Notes: generated by a model from the letters alone, not told the origin. 64,000 bases of DNA from Methylotenera oryzisoli (GCA_945907735.1 CAMDTL010000001.1:62001-126000), one strand, 5' to 3'. Shown: positions 43,481-54,512, counted from the first letter of the stretch. A program made the numbers and translations.

Positions 43481-44251
43481 ATGCGCTTTGCGTCATTAGG
43501 CAGTGGTAGCGCTGGCAACTGCATGGTGATAGAGAAAGCACACACCCGATTGCTGCTAGATTGTGGTTTTGGCGTAAGCGAGCTTGTGAAGCGCTTACGG
43601 CGGTTAGATTTAGCGCCAGCGCAAATCTCAGGTATTTTGGTGACGCATGAGCATGATGATCATGCCAAAGGTGCCTTTAAATTTGCGGCTAAGTACAATA
43701 TTCCAGTTTGGCTATCGCACGGCAGTTTGAAAATGTGTGCGCGTTATCTGCCAGAAAATGCAAATGTTACGTTTAATATCATTGACAGTCACACCAAGTT
43801 TCATATCGAACAAATCGAAATCATCCCATATCCAGTGCCGCACGATGCGCGCGAACCCACACAATTTACTTTTAGTGATGGTCAATACAAATTAGGCGTG
43901 CTCACCGATGCGGGAGCTTCTACACCGCACATTGAGCAAGTGTTAAGCGGCTGTGATGCGCTAGTGTTGGAGTGTAATCACGATTTGCATATGCTAGAAA
44001 ATGGCGCATACCCGTATTCACTAAAAAAGCGCGTGGGCGGGCGGCTTGGTCACCTAGATAATATTAGTGCTGCTAGTTTGTTAAGCAAATTAAATAACAC
44101 AAAGCTAAAGCACATTATTGCCGCACATTTAAGCGCCAAAAATAATACACCAACGTTAGCTAAAATGGCTTTAAGCCAAGTGCTTAATTGTGAACAAGAC
44201 TGGATAGGCATTGCGACGCAAGATGCCGGTTTTGCTTGGCGTGGCTTTTGA
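43481..44251 (+). CDS. MBL-fold metallo-hydrolase (YycJ/WalJ-like)
   Basis: MRFASLGSGSAGNCMVIE, ILVTHEHDDHAKGA. Confidence 0.92.
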   Translation: MRFASLGSGSAGNCMVIEKAHTRLLLDCGFGVSELVKRLRRLDLAPAQISGILVTHEHDDHAKGAFKFAAKYNIPVWLSHGSLKMCARYLPENANVTFNIIDSHTKFHIEQIEIIPYPVPHDAREPTQFTFSDGQYKLGVLTDAGASTPHIEQVLSGCDALVLECNHDLHMLENGAYPYSLKKRVGGRLGHLDNISAASLLSKLNNTKLKHIIAAHLSAKNNTPTLAKMALSQVLNCEQDWIGIATQDAGFAWRGF

Positions 44252-44270
44252 AAATACAAACTAGGCGCAT

Positions 44271-44300
44271 AAAAAAGCCGACTAGCAGTCGGCTTTTTTA
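44271..44300. terminator. Bidirectional terminator
   Basis: AAAAAAGCCGACT agc AGTCGGCTTTTTT. Confidence 0.9.
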
Positions 44301-44330
44301 TTAAGCAAAAAAACTTATTGTTTTAATAAC

Positions 44331-44501
44331 TTACTGTGCAGCAGGAGCAGCTTCAGCAGGAGCAGCTTCAACAGGAGCAGCTTCAACAGGAGCAGCTTCA
44401 GCAGAAGCAGCTTCAGCAGGCACTGCTTCTTCAGCAGGTTTTTCGCCACAAGCAGTTAAAGCAAGTGCTAGTAATGCGGCTAATAGAGCGGAACGTGTCA
44501 T
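44331..44501 (-). CDS. Small low-complexity lipoprotein (56 aa), absent from the ORF track
   Basis: MTRSALLAALLALALTACGEKPAEEAVPAEAASAEAAPVEAAPVEAAPAEAAPAAQ*; lipobox LTAC and EAAP repeats. Confidence 0.7.
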   Translation of the reverse strand: MTRSALLAALLALALTACGEKPAEEAVPAEAASAEAAPVEAAPVEAAPAEAAPAAQ

Positions 44502-45259
44502 TTTTTTATCCCTTACGATATGAACTTAAAGTTAAACTAGTTACGGTGGACCACCTTTAGTCCAACCGAGTGCCTCGAATTTTACCAGCAATTAAAAAAA
44601 ATTCCACACATATTTTTGCCAAATAGGGGAATTAATTTCAAAGAGTCGTTATTTTGCAAAAATTTACAGCCTAAACTTAAAAAAATCTACTCCACTTGGA
44701 TCTTAGGAAACTAAAGTGGTTTATTTATTAATAGTCTGAGTAATTCAAGGCACCTATTAACAGCCCGATGCTTAAGGCGAAACTCAGTCTCTTTTCAGAT
44801 GCAAGTAGAAGGTATGTTGAGGCGCGCATGTCAGCGCGTAGGCATGCCATCTCCATTTGTTCAGGGGTGACAACGCGTTCACCCATGCCCAATGTGGAGT
44901 CACTTGCAGCGCAAGTCTGTGCTGATTTAACCAGTCGAATAGCTGCTTGCTTACAATGCTAGGGTGTAGTGTGCTGTTGATTGTTGCGTCTGCATGGACT
45001 GCTCCTTTAGATGATTTTATCATTAGCGATGGACGCCAGCTTTTGAGGATAAGGTTAATAATCACAAAAACGATAACGTTTTTAAACTGTTTTTGAAACG
45101 CTACTTTAGTTACATTTCGCCCTAATTACCAATAAATTACCAATAATTAAATTGGTTGTATGGTAGTGTGTTAAGTGGTATTTTTTTGTGAAAAAGTTGC
45201 TAAATTAAATTGGATTGTTATACTAAGCGCGTGATAATTATAAGGTTTGAGGAGTTGTA

Positions 45260-45412
45260 GTGCGCGCTTTGCGGCTGTTCTTCCCATTTTGCTGTTTGCT
45301 GTCTGTAAATGCCTTTGCCACCATCTCAGAAGCGGTGCAGATACTTGATCAGCCAGAAGGCGCGCTAGCTAATGATTTAATGGCTTCAGGAAAGGCGGCG
45401 ATGTGCGCTTGA
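45260..45412 (+). CDS. Short secretory-type ORF or remnant upstream of ccmA
   Basis: GTG start after gagg: VRALRLFFPFCCLLSVNAFATISEAVQILDQPEGALANDLMASGKAAMCA*; signal-peptide-like N-terminus. Confidence 0.3.
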   Translation: MRALRLFFPFCCLLSVNAFATISEAVQILDQPEGALANDLMASGKAAMCA

Positions 45413-45495
45413 ATCGTCCCTCAGGCACGCGCGGGACGGGTGTTGATTCCACGCCAGGTATTGTCGCTACGCGAGTCTATGTTTGTTGGATATAG

Positions 45496-46137
45496 ATGGG
45501 ACTTTTAGCGAGCAATCGTGAACTCACCGCAGATAATTTGGTTGGCGTTCGTGGCGATAGACTACTGTTTGAAAAGTTAAATTTCAAGTGCTCTAATGGC
45601 ACTGTGCTGTATCTTCAGGGCGCCAATGGCACAGGCAAAACCACACTGTTGCGCACTATTTGTGGGCTTTCCAAGCCCCATGCAGGAGTTATCAAATGGT
45701 GTGGCGAAAATATCAATGCTTTGGCCGAAGATTTCCATCAACATGTTTTGTATATCGGCCATCTGCCCGGCATAAAAGAAGATCTTACCGCCTTAGAAAA
45801 TTTGCAGTTTTCACTTGCTTTGTCTGGCAGCAATGTTATGGAAGACAAGGCCACCGCAGTACTTAAAATGCTGGGTTTAGCGCATGGTTTGAATTTACCA
45901 ACACGTATGTTGTCACAAGGTCAGAAGCGGCGCGTGGCGCTAGCGCGCTTGTGGTTGCAAGATTTGCCACTCTGGATATTAGATGAGCCATTTACCGCAT
46001 TAGATACTAGCGCGACGGATTTACTAAAACAAAAAATCGAGGCGTTTGCGCATGATGGTGGCATTGTCGTGATGACGACGCATCAAGAGGTGACGTTGCA
46101 TGTGCCTAAGTTTGAGCAATTGCGTCTAGACGCATAA
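45496..46137 (+). CDS. ccmA: Heme exporter ATP-binding protein CcmA
   Basis: ABC ATPase (LQGANGTGKTTLLRTICGLSKPHAG, LSQGQKRRVALARLWL); first gene of the ccm cluster. Confidence 0.95.
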   Translation: MGLLASNRELTADNLVGVRGDRLLFEKLNFKCSNGTVLYLQGANGTGKTTLLRTICGLSKPHAGVIKWCGENINALAEDFHQHVLYIGHLPGIKEDLTALENLQFSLALSGSNVMEDKATAVLKMLGLAHGLNLPTRMLSQGQKRRVALARLWLQDLPLWILDEPFTALDTSATDLLKQKIEAFAHDGGIVVMTTHQEVTLHVPKFEQLRLDA

Positions 46138-46143
46138 TAAAAG

Positions 46144-46830
46144 ATGCATAAGAAACTTAGCACATTTTCTGTACTTTATAAGATTTTAGAGCGCGATATT
46201 AAAGTGGCATGGCGCCGTCAATCGGATGTGATGGCGGTGTTTTTCTTTTTTATTATTGCAGCGAGTTTGTTTCCGTTGGGCTCAGGCGCAGACCCAAAAT
46301 TGTTGAACGCAATGGCCCCAAGTGTGTTGTGGGTAACCGCGCTGTTGTCTTGCATGTTATCGCTTTCTAGAATGTATGCCAGTGATTATGCCGATGGCAC
46401 TTTAGAGCAGATGATGCTCTCAAATCAACCCACCGTGTTGATTGTGTTGATGAAAATTTTAGCGCACTGGATGCTCTCTGGGTTACCTTTGGTTTTTGTG
46501 GCGCCTTTGATAGGCTTACAGTTTAATTTAAGCGGCGCGCAGCTACAGATACTTGCATTGTCGCTGTTAATGGGCACGCTAGCATTAAGCCTGATAGGCA
46601 GTATTGGTGCGACGCTCACGCTGGGTATTCGTGGAACTGGCGTGTTGATTGCGATTTTAGTGTTGCCGCTATATATACCAGTGCTGGTGTTTGGTGCAGG
46701 CGCGGTAAATGCAGTTTCTATCGGCGTGAGCCCAAATGGCGCACTTTCATTGCTCGGTGCGGTATTGGCCATGGCGCTAGTATTTGCGCCTCTGGCATCA
46801 ACTGCGGCTTTAAAGATCGCACTGGAATAG
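46144..46830 (+). CDS. ccmB: Heme exporter protein CcmB
   Basis: ERDIKVAWRRQSDVMAVFFFFIIAASLFPLGSG. Confidence 0.95.
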   Translation: MHKKLSTFSVLYKILERDIKVAWRRQSDVMAVFFFFIIAASLFPLGSGADPKLLNAMAPSVLWVTALLSCMLSLSRMYASDYADGTLEQMMLSNQPTVLIVLMKILAHWMLSGLPLVFVAPLIGLQFNLSGAQLQILALSLLMGTLALSLIGSIGATLTLGIRGTGVLIAILVLPLYIPVLVFGAGAVNAVSIGVSPNGALSLLGAVLAMALVFAPLASTAALKIALE

Positions 46831-46888
46831 TACCAAAGTATAGACCGAATTGCGTTAAAATAACGGGTAATGTGTGTAGGGTTTGGCA

Positions 46889-47635
46889 ATGAAAAATTTA
46901 GCAACAAAATCAGGGTTCAATTGGCTTAAGTATGCATCGCCAAAAACCTTTTATCCGCTGGCGGGCAAGCTTATTCCTTGGTGTGCAATCAGTGCCGCTA
47001 CGCTGATTGCTTATGGCTTGTACATTGGTTTATTAGTTGCGCCGACAGATTTTCAACAAGGCGAAGGCTATCGCATTATTTTTGTGCATGTGCCTGCGGC
47101 TTGGTTTTCGATGTTTTTATACTTGCTGATGGCGCTCTATGCAGGCATGGGCCTGGTATTTAACGCCAAACTCTCTTACTTGATGGCTACCGCAATCGCG
47201 CCTACTGGCGCCATGTTTACCTTACTTGCTTTAGTCACTGGTTCGCTATGGGGCAAACCCATGTGGGGCGCCTGGTGGGTATGGGATGCGCGCCTAACCT
47301 CCGAATTGATTTTGCTATTTTTGTATATTGGCTATATTTCTTTGCAAGCGGCGATAGACGATAAAACGCGAGCCGATAAAGCCAGTGCGGTGTTAGCTTT
47401 GGTTGGCGCAATTAACGTGCCAATTATTTTTTTCTCAGTGAAGTGGTGGAACACACTGCATCAAGGTTCTTCTATCAGTTTAACCAAAGCACCCGCCATG
47501 GCGGCGATTATGCTGCAAGGCATGCTGATTATGGCGATTGGCTTTTGGTTGTATAGCATCGCGGTAATCTTAATGCGCGTGCGTTGCGAAATTTTAGAGC
47601 GCGATAGCAAAACTGCAATGTTTAGACAAGATTGA
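46889..47635 (+). CDS. ccmC: Heme exporter protein CcmC
   Basis: WGKPMWGAWWVWDARLTSELILLFLYIGY tryptophan-rich heme-handling motif. Confidence 0.96.
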   Translation: MKNLATKSGFNWLKYASPKTFYPLAGKLIPWCAISAATLIAYGLYIGLLVAPTDFQQGEGYRIIFVHVPAAWFSMFLYLLMALYAGMGLVFNAKLSYLMATAIAPTGAMFTLLALVTGSLWGKPMWGAWWVWDARLTSELILLFLYIGYISLQAAIDDKTRADKASAVLALVGAINVPIIFFSVKWWNTLHQGSSISLTKAPAMAAIMLQGMLIMAIGFWLYSIAVILMRVRCEILERDSKTAMFRQD

Positions 47636-47647
47636 TTAGGACAAAGT

Positions 47648-47809
47648 ATGTATTGGAATAGTTTGAGTGAGTTTTTAGCAATGGGTGGTTACGGTTTCTA
47701 TGTTTGGGGCTCGTTCGGGCTTACTTTTGCGGTGATGACAATTGAATTATGGCTACTTAAAAAACGTCAGAAAAGAGTCATGCAACTAGTCAAACAAGAG
47801 GCAATATGA
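47648..47809 (+). CDS. ccmD: Heme exporter protein CcmD
   Basis: 53 aa ORF not in the track: [53 protein letters not shown]; between ccmC and ccmE. Confidence 0.92.
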   Translation: MYWNSLSEFLAMGGYGFYVWGSFGLTFAVMTIELWLLKKRQKRVMQLVKQEAI

Positions 47810-48255
47810 AAGCACGTCACAAACGATTCGGTTTAATAGCGGTAGGACTGATTTTATTGGTGATTGCAGCAGTACTCATCACCAACTCTTTCCGCAGTAA
47901 TTTGGTATTTTTCTTCACGCCAACGCAAGTGGAGCAAGGTGAAGCGCCAAAATCGGGTAGTTTCAGAATTGGTGGTTTGGTGGAAAGCGGCAGTTTAAAG
48001 CGCTTGTCCGACGGCTTGCACGTGCAATTTAAGGTGACCGATACCGCAAAAACAATGTTAGTGGAGTACAAAGGCATTCTGCCAGATCTTTTTAAAGAGG
48101 GTAAAGGCGTGGTGGCAGAAGGAAAGTTAAGCGCAAGTGGTTTGTTTGAGGCCAGTCAGGTGTTGGCTAAACATGACGAAAACTATATGCCCCCAGAAGC
48201 AGCCGCAGCAATTGAGGCTGCCAAAGCAGCTAAAGCCAAAGAGGGTGTCAAGTGA
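47806..48255 (+). CDS. ccmE: Cytochrome c maturation protein CcmE
   Basis: [48 protein letters not shown], heme-ligand region [11 protein letters not shown]. Confidence 0.97.
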   Translation: MKARHKRFGLIAVGLILLVIAAVLITNSFRSNLVFFFTPTQVEQGEAPKSGSFRIGGLVESGSLKRLSDGLHVQFKVTDTAKTMLVEYKGILPDLFKEGKGVVAEGKLSASGLFEASQVLAKHDENYMPPEAAAAIEAAKAAKAKEGVK

Positions 48256-50240
48256 TTCCAGAAATAGGCCAGTTTTCGCTCATTCTTGCATTTTGCTTTG
48301 CCATTGTTCAGGGGGTTTTCCCCTTAATTGGCGTGTGGAAAAATCATGGGCCATTGATGAATTTGGCCGTGCCAGCCGCGCGCGCGCAGTTCTTATTTAT
48401 TGCAATCGCTTTTGTTTGTTTGGATTATTCTTTTTACGCGAATGACTTTTCAGTGCTGTATGTTGCGTCGAACTCCAATTCACATATGCCACTAGCATAT
48501 CGCTTGGCAGCCTTATGGGGTGGGCATGAGGGCTCGATGCTGCTATGGGTTTCGATGCTCGCGGTATGGACAATTGCAGTGACTTTATTTGTTAAAGATT
48601 TGCCTGAAACCTTTAGAATTAGACTGATTTCCGTTATGGGCTTGGTCAGCATTGGCTTTTTGGCCTTCGTGATTTTTACCTCCAATCCGTTTGAGCGCTT
48701 GATACCTGCAGCATTGGATGGTCGTGATTTGAACCCGTTACTGCAAGATCCTGGTATGGTGTTTCATCCACCAGTGCTTTATATGGGCTACGTGGGTTTT
48801 TCAGTTGCGTTTGCGTTTGCCATTGCGGCATTGCTGGATGGTCGTTTAGATATTACCTGGGCGCGCTGGACACGGCCATGGACCACGGTGGCATGGGTGT
48901 TTCTAACTTTGGGTATCGCTTTCGGCAGTAAATGGGCGTACTACGAGCTGGGCTGGGGAGGCTGGTGGTTTTGGGATGCGGTAGAAAATGCTTCGTTTAT
49001 GCCGTGGTTGGTTGGCACGGCGCTTATTCATTCACTCGCCGTCACTGAAAAGCGCGATGCCTTCAAGGTATGGACAGTATTACTTTCTATCTGTGCGTTC
49101 TCATTAAGTTTACTTGGAACATTCTTGGTACGTTCTGGCGTGTTGACTTCGGTGCACGCGTTTGCCACTGACCCAGGTCGTGGCCTGTTTATTTTAATTT
49201 ACTTAGTGGTGGTGATTGGTGGCGCGCTATTACTGTTTGCGTTTAAAGCACCAAGCGTGGGTTTGGGTGAGAAGTTCGACGTAGTCTCGCGCGAATCTAT
49301 GTTATTGAGCAATAACGTCGTGCTGCTCGCTGCAGCGGGCTCTGTGCTGCTAGGCACCATGTATCCCTTGTTAATGGACGCATTGGGCGCGGGAAAAATT
49401 TCAGTCGGCCCGCCGTATTTTAATGCGGTATTTGTGGCTATCATGGCACCAGGCTTATTTTTAATGGGTTTAGGCCCGTTAGCTAAATGGAAAAAAGCTA
49501 GCTTGCCAGAAATCGGTACGCGCTTACGCGTGGCGGCGATAATTAGCGTGGTCTCTGCGCTGTTAGTGCCGTTTATGATGGGAAAACTTACCTTAATGAC
49601 GGCTATAGGCGTGTTCTTGGGCATTTGGGTGGTGAGCACCTCATTGATTTTATTGATTAATCGAATCAAGTTACGACAGTCCGCCAGTACCAATTTACTA
49701 GAAAATATGCAGGGAATTCCACCGGCATTTTACGGTATGCTATTGGCACATTGTGGTATAGGCGTGTTTATTTTGGGTGTAACTTTGGTCAAAGGTTATG
49801 AATTCGAACAAGACTTGCGCATGGAAGTAAATGATGTGGCAACAGTAGGGGCTTTATCATTTAAGTTTGAGGGTGCGCAAGAAATACAAGGGCCGAATTA
49901 CACATCCTCGCAAGGCACATTTAAGGTTAGCAATGCGGGCAAAGAAATTACGCTGTTGCATCCTGAAAAACGCTTTTACCCTGTGCAAGGCTCGATGATG
50001 ACCGAAGCGGACATTCATGCTGGCGTTTTCAAGGATCTGTATGTTTCACTGGGTGAGCCGCTTGAAAATGGCGCTTGGAGTGTGCGAATTTATGTTAAAC
50101 CATTTGTGCAATGGATATGGGCAGGCGCCATTTTAATGGCTTTGGGTGGCATTTTGGCGTTGACTGATAAACGTTACCGCATTGCCAATAAAAGAGCCGC
50201 GAAGCAGGCGCAAGCCGCACAAGAAGCTTTTGAAGCGTGA
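48252..50240 (+). CDS. ccmF: Heme lyase CcmF
   Basis: [46 protein letters not shown]. Confidence 0.97.
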   Translation: MIPEIGQFSLILAFCFAIVQGVFPLIGVWKNHGPLMNLAVPAARAQFLFIAIAFVCLDYSFYANDFSVLYVASNSNSHMPLAYRLAALWGGHEGSMLLWVSMLAVWTIAVTLFVKDLPETFRIRLISVMGLVSIGFLAFVIFTSNPFERLIPAALDGRDLNPLLQDPGMVFHPPVLYMGYVGFSVAFAFAIAALLDGRLDITWARWTRPWTTVAWVFLTLGIAFGSKWAYYELGWGGWWFWDAVENASFMPWLVGTALIHSLAVTEKRDAFKVWTVLLSICAFSLSLLGTFLVRSGVLTSVHAFATDPGRGLFILIYLVVVIGGALLLFAFKAPSVGLGEKFDVVSRESMLLSNNVVLLAAAGSVLLGTMYPLLMDALGAGKISVGPPYFNAVFVAIMAPGLFLMGLGPLAKWKKASLPEIGTRLRVAAIISVVSALLVPFMMGKLTLMTAIGVFLGIWVVSTSLILLINRIKLRQSASTNLLENMQGIPPAFYGMLLAHCGIGVFILGVTLVKGYEFEQDLRMEVNDVATVGALSFKFEGAQEIQGPNYTSSQGTFKVSNAGKEITLLHPEKRFYPVQGSMMTEADIHAGVFKDLYVSLGEPLENGAWSVRIYVKPFVQWIWAGAILMALGGILALTDKRYRIANKRAAKQAQAAQEAFEA

Positions 50241-50248
50241 TTTAAAAC

Positions 50249-50782
50249 ATGAATAGAATGGCCAAATTTTTAATACCGCTCGCGCTGTTTCTTGTTGCGG
50301 TAGGGTTTCTTGCCAAAGGTTTGTTTTTAGATCCGCACGAAGTGCCTTCACCCTTGGTGGGCAAGCCTGCGCCAATATTTCAAGCGCCTATTTTGGGCGA
50401 AGCGGGCAAAACTTTTAATAGTGCCGATTTAAAAGGTCAAGTGTGGTTGCTCAATGTGTGGGCATCGTGGTGCGGTGCTTGCCGTGATGAGCATCCAGTG
50501 TTGATGGAAATGGCCAAGACCAAGCAAATATTCACTTACGGGCTAGATTACAAAGATACTGACCAAGCTGCACAGGCGGTGCTGCTTGCGCATGGCAATC
50601 CTTATCAGGCGACCGTGACTGATGCCGATGGCAAAATTGGCATCGATTTTGGTGTGTATGGCGTGCCAGAGACTTATGTTATCGATAAAGCCGGCGTGAT
50701 TCGCTTCAAACAAACTGGTCCGATTACCGATGAGATTTTGTTCACAAAAATTGTACCCTTGCTTAAAGAATTGCAACGATGA
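50249..50782 (+). CDS. ccmG: Thiol:disulfide interchange protein DsbE/CcmG
   Basis: LLNVWASWCGACRDEHPVLM, YGVPETYVIDKAGVIRFKQTGPI. Confidence 0.95.
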   Translation: MNRMAKFLIPLALFLVAVGFLAKGLFLDPHEVPSPLVGKPAPIFQAPILGEAGKTFNSADLKGQVWLLNVWASWCGACRDEHPVLMEMAKTKQIFTYGLDYKDTDQAAQAVLLAHGNPYQATVTDADGKIGIDFGVYGVPETYVIDKAGVIRFKQTGPITDEILFTKIVPLLKELQR

Positions 50783-51189
50783 AGAAATTGTTGATATTAC
50801 TTTTGCTAATTTCCAGCACGGCATTCGCGGGCGCAGCCCAGCCCTTGGCTGAAGACGTGGCGTTAGAAGCGCGCTTAAAAGCCTTGTCGCAAGAGTTGCG
50901 TTGCTTGGTGTGTCAAAACAGCACGTTAGCAGATTCTAACGCGCCATTGGCCGAAGATTTACGCAAAGAAATTCGCGTGCAACTGCGCGCAGGCAAAAGC
51001 GATAAAGAAGTTGTTGATTACTTGGTAGCGCGTTATGGTGACTTTGTGCGCTATCGTCCGCCAGTTAACAATAGCACGGCTTTACTGTGGTTTGGGCCAT
51101 TTTTATTATTAATTATTGGCAGTTTTGTGCTGTACAGAGTGCTTAAAAAACATGCTGGCAATGATGAAATTAAAGGTGAAGACGGATGA
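50779..51189 (+). CDS. ccmH: Cytochrome c-type biogenesis protein CcmH (CycL)
   Basis: LSQELRCLVCQNSTLADSNAPLAEDLRKEIRVQLRAGKSDKEVVDYLVARYGDFVRYRPP. Confidence 0.96.
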   Translation: MKKLLILLLLISSTAFAGAAQPLAEDVALEARLKALSQELRCLVCQNSTLADSNAPLAEDLRKEIRVQLRAGKSDKEVVDYLVARYGDFVRYRPPVNNSTALLWFGPFLLLIIGSFVLYRVLKKHAGNDEIKGEDG

Positions 51190-51272
51190 ATATGACTGCG
51201 CTAATCATCAGTTTTATTTTGAGTGCGGTTGTGACCTATATTTTACATTTACGCTCAAAAAACCTGTTGTAA
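51186..51272 (+). CDS. 28-aa hydrophobic ORF in ccmI position
   Basis: MNMTALIISFILSAVVTYILHLRSKNLL*; ATG overlaps the ccmH stop. Confidence 0.4.
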   Translation: MNMTALIISFILSAVVTYILHLRSKNLL

Positions 51273-51373
51273 AAGACGTCAGCGACTGAAATGCCGCCGA
51301 TGATCTCAGCAAATAAACCGTAAAAAAGTCGGACTTTTGTTTAAGTTTTCACAACCAAAGTCGCGATATTGTG

Positions 51374-51394
51374 GATAATACTGTCAGTATTATC
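51374..51394. promoter_or_regulatory. Perfect palindrome upstream of mutS
   Basis: GATAATACTG T CAGTATTATC, 10-bp arms. Confidence 0.5.
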
Positions 51395-51417
51395 AATCAC
51401 AGATTTTCCCTAAAAAA

Positions 51418-53967
51418 TTGAGCGAAACACAAAATCATACGCCCATGATGCGCCAATATTTGGCGCTCAAAGCACAGCATCCAGATATGTTGCTGTTTTA
51501 TCGCATGGGCGATTTCTATGAGCTATTTTTTGAGGATGCTGAAAAAGCTTCTAAGTTGCTTGGCATTACCTTAACCCGGCGTGGTGCCAGCAATGGCGAG
51601 CCGATTAAGATGGCGGGCGTGCCCTACCATGCTGCGGAGCAGTATTTGGCTAAACTCACCAAGTTGGGTGAAGCAGTGGCGATTTGTGAGCAAATTGGCG
51701 ACCCAGCTACTTCAAAAGGTCCAGTTGAGCGTGCGGTCACACGCATCCTCACGCCTGGCACGCTGACGGATTCTGCGTTGTTAGACGAATCGCGCGATAA
51801 GCAATTGCTGAGCGTATTTGCGGCGGATGGGGTAATAGGTTTAGCACGCATTAATTTGGCGTCTGGCAGCTTTATTTTGAATGAAATCTCGACCGGGCAT
51901 TTGGCGCAAGAGTTGCAGCGTATTTTGCCCGCAGAGATTATCTGCGCAGACGATTTTAAACACAGCGCGCTGGAAGCTTTTGATTGCGCGAAAAAGCGCC
52001 TAAGCATTTGGCAGTTTGATGCGGATAGTGCGCAAAAAAGCTTAACGGCACAATTTAACACGCTGGATTTATCTGGCTTTGGTGCACAAAATCTAACGGC
52101 GGCTGTGCGCGCTGCGGGCGCGTTACTGGATTACGTCAAACACACGCAACGCACTGCCTTACCGCACATCACTGCTTTGCAAGTAGAACAAACTTCGCAA
52201 TATATTCAGCTCGATGCCGCCACGCGACGCAATTTAGAAATTGATGTGACCCTGCGTGGCGAAGCATCGCCGACGCTATATTCGCTACTCAACACGACAC
52301 AAACCGCCATGGGGGCGCGACTGTTAAGGTTTTACTTGCACCACCCATTGCGCGATAGAAGTTTGGTGAGTAAGCGCCATGAAGCGGTTGCAGAGTTGAT
52401 GAGCAGTGCCAACTATCAAAGCTTGCAGATCTCTTTAAAGTTGATAGGTGACATTGAGCGCATTACCACGCGTGTGGCGCTAAAAACTGCACGTCCGCGT
52501 GACTTGTCAGGCTTGTCGACAAGCTTATTGCAATTACCTCTTGTACAAAACCAGCTCGTCAACAGTAAAGCGATTTTGCTCGAAACCTTAGGCGCTAATC
52601 TGCAGGCACCAAGCGAGGCACTGCATATATTAAGCGCTATCAAGCCAGAGCCTTCGTCCGTATTGCGTGAGGGTGGTGTGATAGCCGATGGTTATGATGC
52701 AGAGTTAGACGAGTTGCGCGCTTTACAAACTAATCATGGTGATTTTTTGTTGCAGTTTGAGGCCGCTGAAAAAGCGCGTACGGGTTTGGCCAATCTTAAA
52801 GTAGAGTACAACAGCGTGCATGGTTTTTATATTGAAATTAGCCGTGCACAAGCCGAAAATGCGCCACTGGAATATCGCCGCCGCCAAACATTAAAGAACG
52901 CCGAACGCTTTATTACGCCAGAGCTGAAAGCATTCGAAGACAAAGTGTTGAGCGCGAATGATCGTGCACTTGCGCGTGAGAAAATGTTGTACGAGCAAGT
53001 TTTAGAGCAATTAGCCCCATATATTCCCGCCTTGCAGATCAATAGCGGAGCGGTTGCTAGCCTAGATGTTTTATGCTGCTTTGCCGAGCGTGCCATTACT
53101 TTAAATTACACGCAACCACAGTTTGTGAATGAACTCGGTATTGCAATTGAAAGCGGACGCCACCCTGTGGTCGAAAATATTACGCAGCCGTTTGTGGCAA
53201 ACGATATTGCACTCAACCCCTATCGTCAATTACTGTTAATTACCGGTCCGAATATGGGCGGGAAATCCACCTTTATGCGGCAAGTTGCACTCATCGTGCT
53301 GTTGGCGCATTGTGGTGCCTTTGTGCCAGCAAATGTGGTTAAAATAGGCGAAATTGATCGCATCTTCACCAGAATTGGCGCTTCGGACGACTTGGCTGGC
53401 GGACGTTCTACCTTTATGGTCGAGATGACGGAAACCGCGAATATTTTGCACAATGCCACCGATAAAAGTTTAGTGCTTTTGGATGAAATTGGTCGCGGTA
53501 CCAGTACGTTTGATGGTTTAAGTTTGGCTTGGGCGGTGGCAAAACAACTGCTGGAAAAAAATAAAAGTTTTACCCTATTTGCTACGCACTATTTTGAGCT
53601 TACGCGCATTGTCGATGACTTTAAACAAGCTGCCAATGTGCATCTAGACGCGGTGGAACATGGTCAAGGCATTGTGTTTTTGCACAAGGTAGAGGCCGGC
53701 GCCGCCAATCAAAGTTATGGCATACAAGTGGCGCAATTAGCGGGCATTCCAAAAAGCGTGCTGGCTGCCGCCAAGCGAAAACTCAGGCAACTAGAAAACA
53801 GCCAATTAAGCAAAAACCTTAATCAGCCCGATATGTTTTTTGCCAATGTTGAAGTGGCTGAAGTGCCGCTGCACCCTGTTATTACTGAGTTGGAGGCGAT
53901 TCAGCCCGATGATTTAACACCAAAGCAGGCGCTGGAATTGTTGTATAAATTAAAAAATATAACTTAA
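51418..53967 (+). CDS. mutS: DNA mismatch repair protein MutS (TTG start)
   Basis: [75 protein letters not shown]. Confidence 0.98.
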   Translation: MSETQNHTPMMRQYLALKAQHPDMLLFYRMGDFYELFFEDAEKASKLLGITLTRRGASNGEPIKMAGVPYHAAEQYLAKLTKLGEAVAICEQIGDPATSKGPVERAVTRILTPGTLTDSALLDESRDKQLLSVFAADGVIGLARINLASGSFILNEISTGHLAQELQRILPAEIICADDFKHSALEAFDCAKKRLSIWQFDADSAQKSLTAQFNTLDLSGFGAQNLTAAVRAAGALLDYVKHTQRTALPHITALQVEQTSQYIQLDAATRRNLEIDVTLRGEASPTLYSLLNTTQTAMGARLLRFYLHHPLRDRSLVSKRHEAVAELMSSANYQSLQISLKLIGDIERITTRVALKTARPRDLSGLSTSLLQLPLVQNQLVNSKAILLETLGANLQAPSEALHILSAIKPEPSSVLREGGVIADGYDAELDELRALQTNHGDFLLQFEAAEKARTGLANLKVEYNSVHGFYIEISRAQAENAPLEYRRRQTLKNAERFITPELKAFEDKVLSANDRALAREKMLYEQVLEQLAPYIPALQINSGAVASLDVLCCFAERAITLNYTQPQFVNELGIAIESGRHPVVENITQPFVANDIALNPYRQLLLITGPNMGGKSTFMRQVALIVLLAHCGAFVPANVVKIGEIDRIFTRIGASDDLAGGRSTFMVEMTETANILHNATDKSLVLLDEIGRGTSTFDGLSLAWAVAKQLLEKNKSFTLFATHYFELTRIVDDFKQAANVHLDAVEHGQGIVFLHKVEAGAANQSYGIQVAQLAGIPKSVLAAAKRKLRQLENSQLSKNLNQPDMFFANVEVAEVPLHPVITELEAIQPDDLTPKQALELLYKLKNIT

Positions 53968-54269
53968 CAACCTACTGATTTAATTACATTTTATAACTCA
54001 ATTTGTGGCTCTTTTGAGTCTTTTATAAAAGCCGCATCACCGCCTTTGCGTTTATGGCTGGCGATATATTCGCCAAACCCGCTTTAAGTGCGCTGCACAT
54101 GCCCTGCGAGTCTTCTTGCACCGCTTCTTTTGGTGTTGTCGGTGGGGCAGGTGTAGCAACTGGCTCTGTTGGTATAAGCTATCACTCCTAAAACCATAGT
54201 TTAAGTGTAACTTAAAACTGTATATTCGTTGGAATTTTTGTGCAACGACTGTGCAACGTGAAATTTAGG

Positions 54270-54301
54270 CAAAAAAATAGCTTACATTTACGTAAGCTAT
54301 T
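54270..54301 (-). terminator. Rho-independent terminator of tRNA-Leu
   Basis: On minus strand AATAGCTTAC gtaaat GTAAGCTATT followed by a T run. Confidence 0.8.
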
Positions 54302-54309
54302 GATTTTAT

Positions 54310-54396
54310 TGGTGCCCGGAGCCGGAATCGAACCGGCACGACCGTAAAGTCGAGAGATTTTAAGTCTCTTGTGTCTACCAATTTCACCACCCGGGC
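54310..54396 (-). tRNA. tRNA-Leu (anticodon UAA)
   Basis: Minus strand GCCCGGGTGGTGAAATTGGTAGACACAAGAGACTTAAAATCTCTCGACTTTACGGTCGTGCCGGTTCGATTCCGGCTCCGGGCACCA; class II variable arm, encoded CCA. Confidence 0.96.
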
Positions 54397-54512
54397 AGGG
54401 GATTACTGCAGAACTTTATGCGGTGCGTATTCTAACACTCTTGCGCCCATTTTGATTACTTGTACGTAAAATTTGATGTGAAATGTTGCACTTCAGATTT
54501 GAGTGAGTCCTG

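Noticed and set aside
44336-44560. Plus-strand QLQQEQLQQEQ repeat ORF
   Set aside because: Shadow of the EAAP-repeat lipoprotein on the minus strand, which has a signal peptide and lipobox.
51374-51402. LexA/SOS box upstream of mutS
   Set aside because: CTGT and ACAG are present but the spacing is 14 nt rather than 8; only the palindrome is reported.
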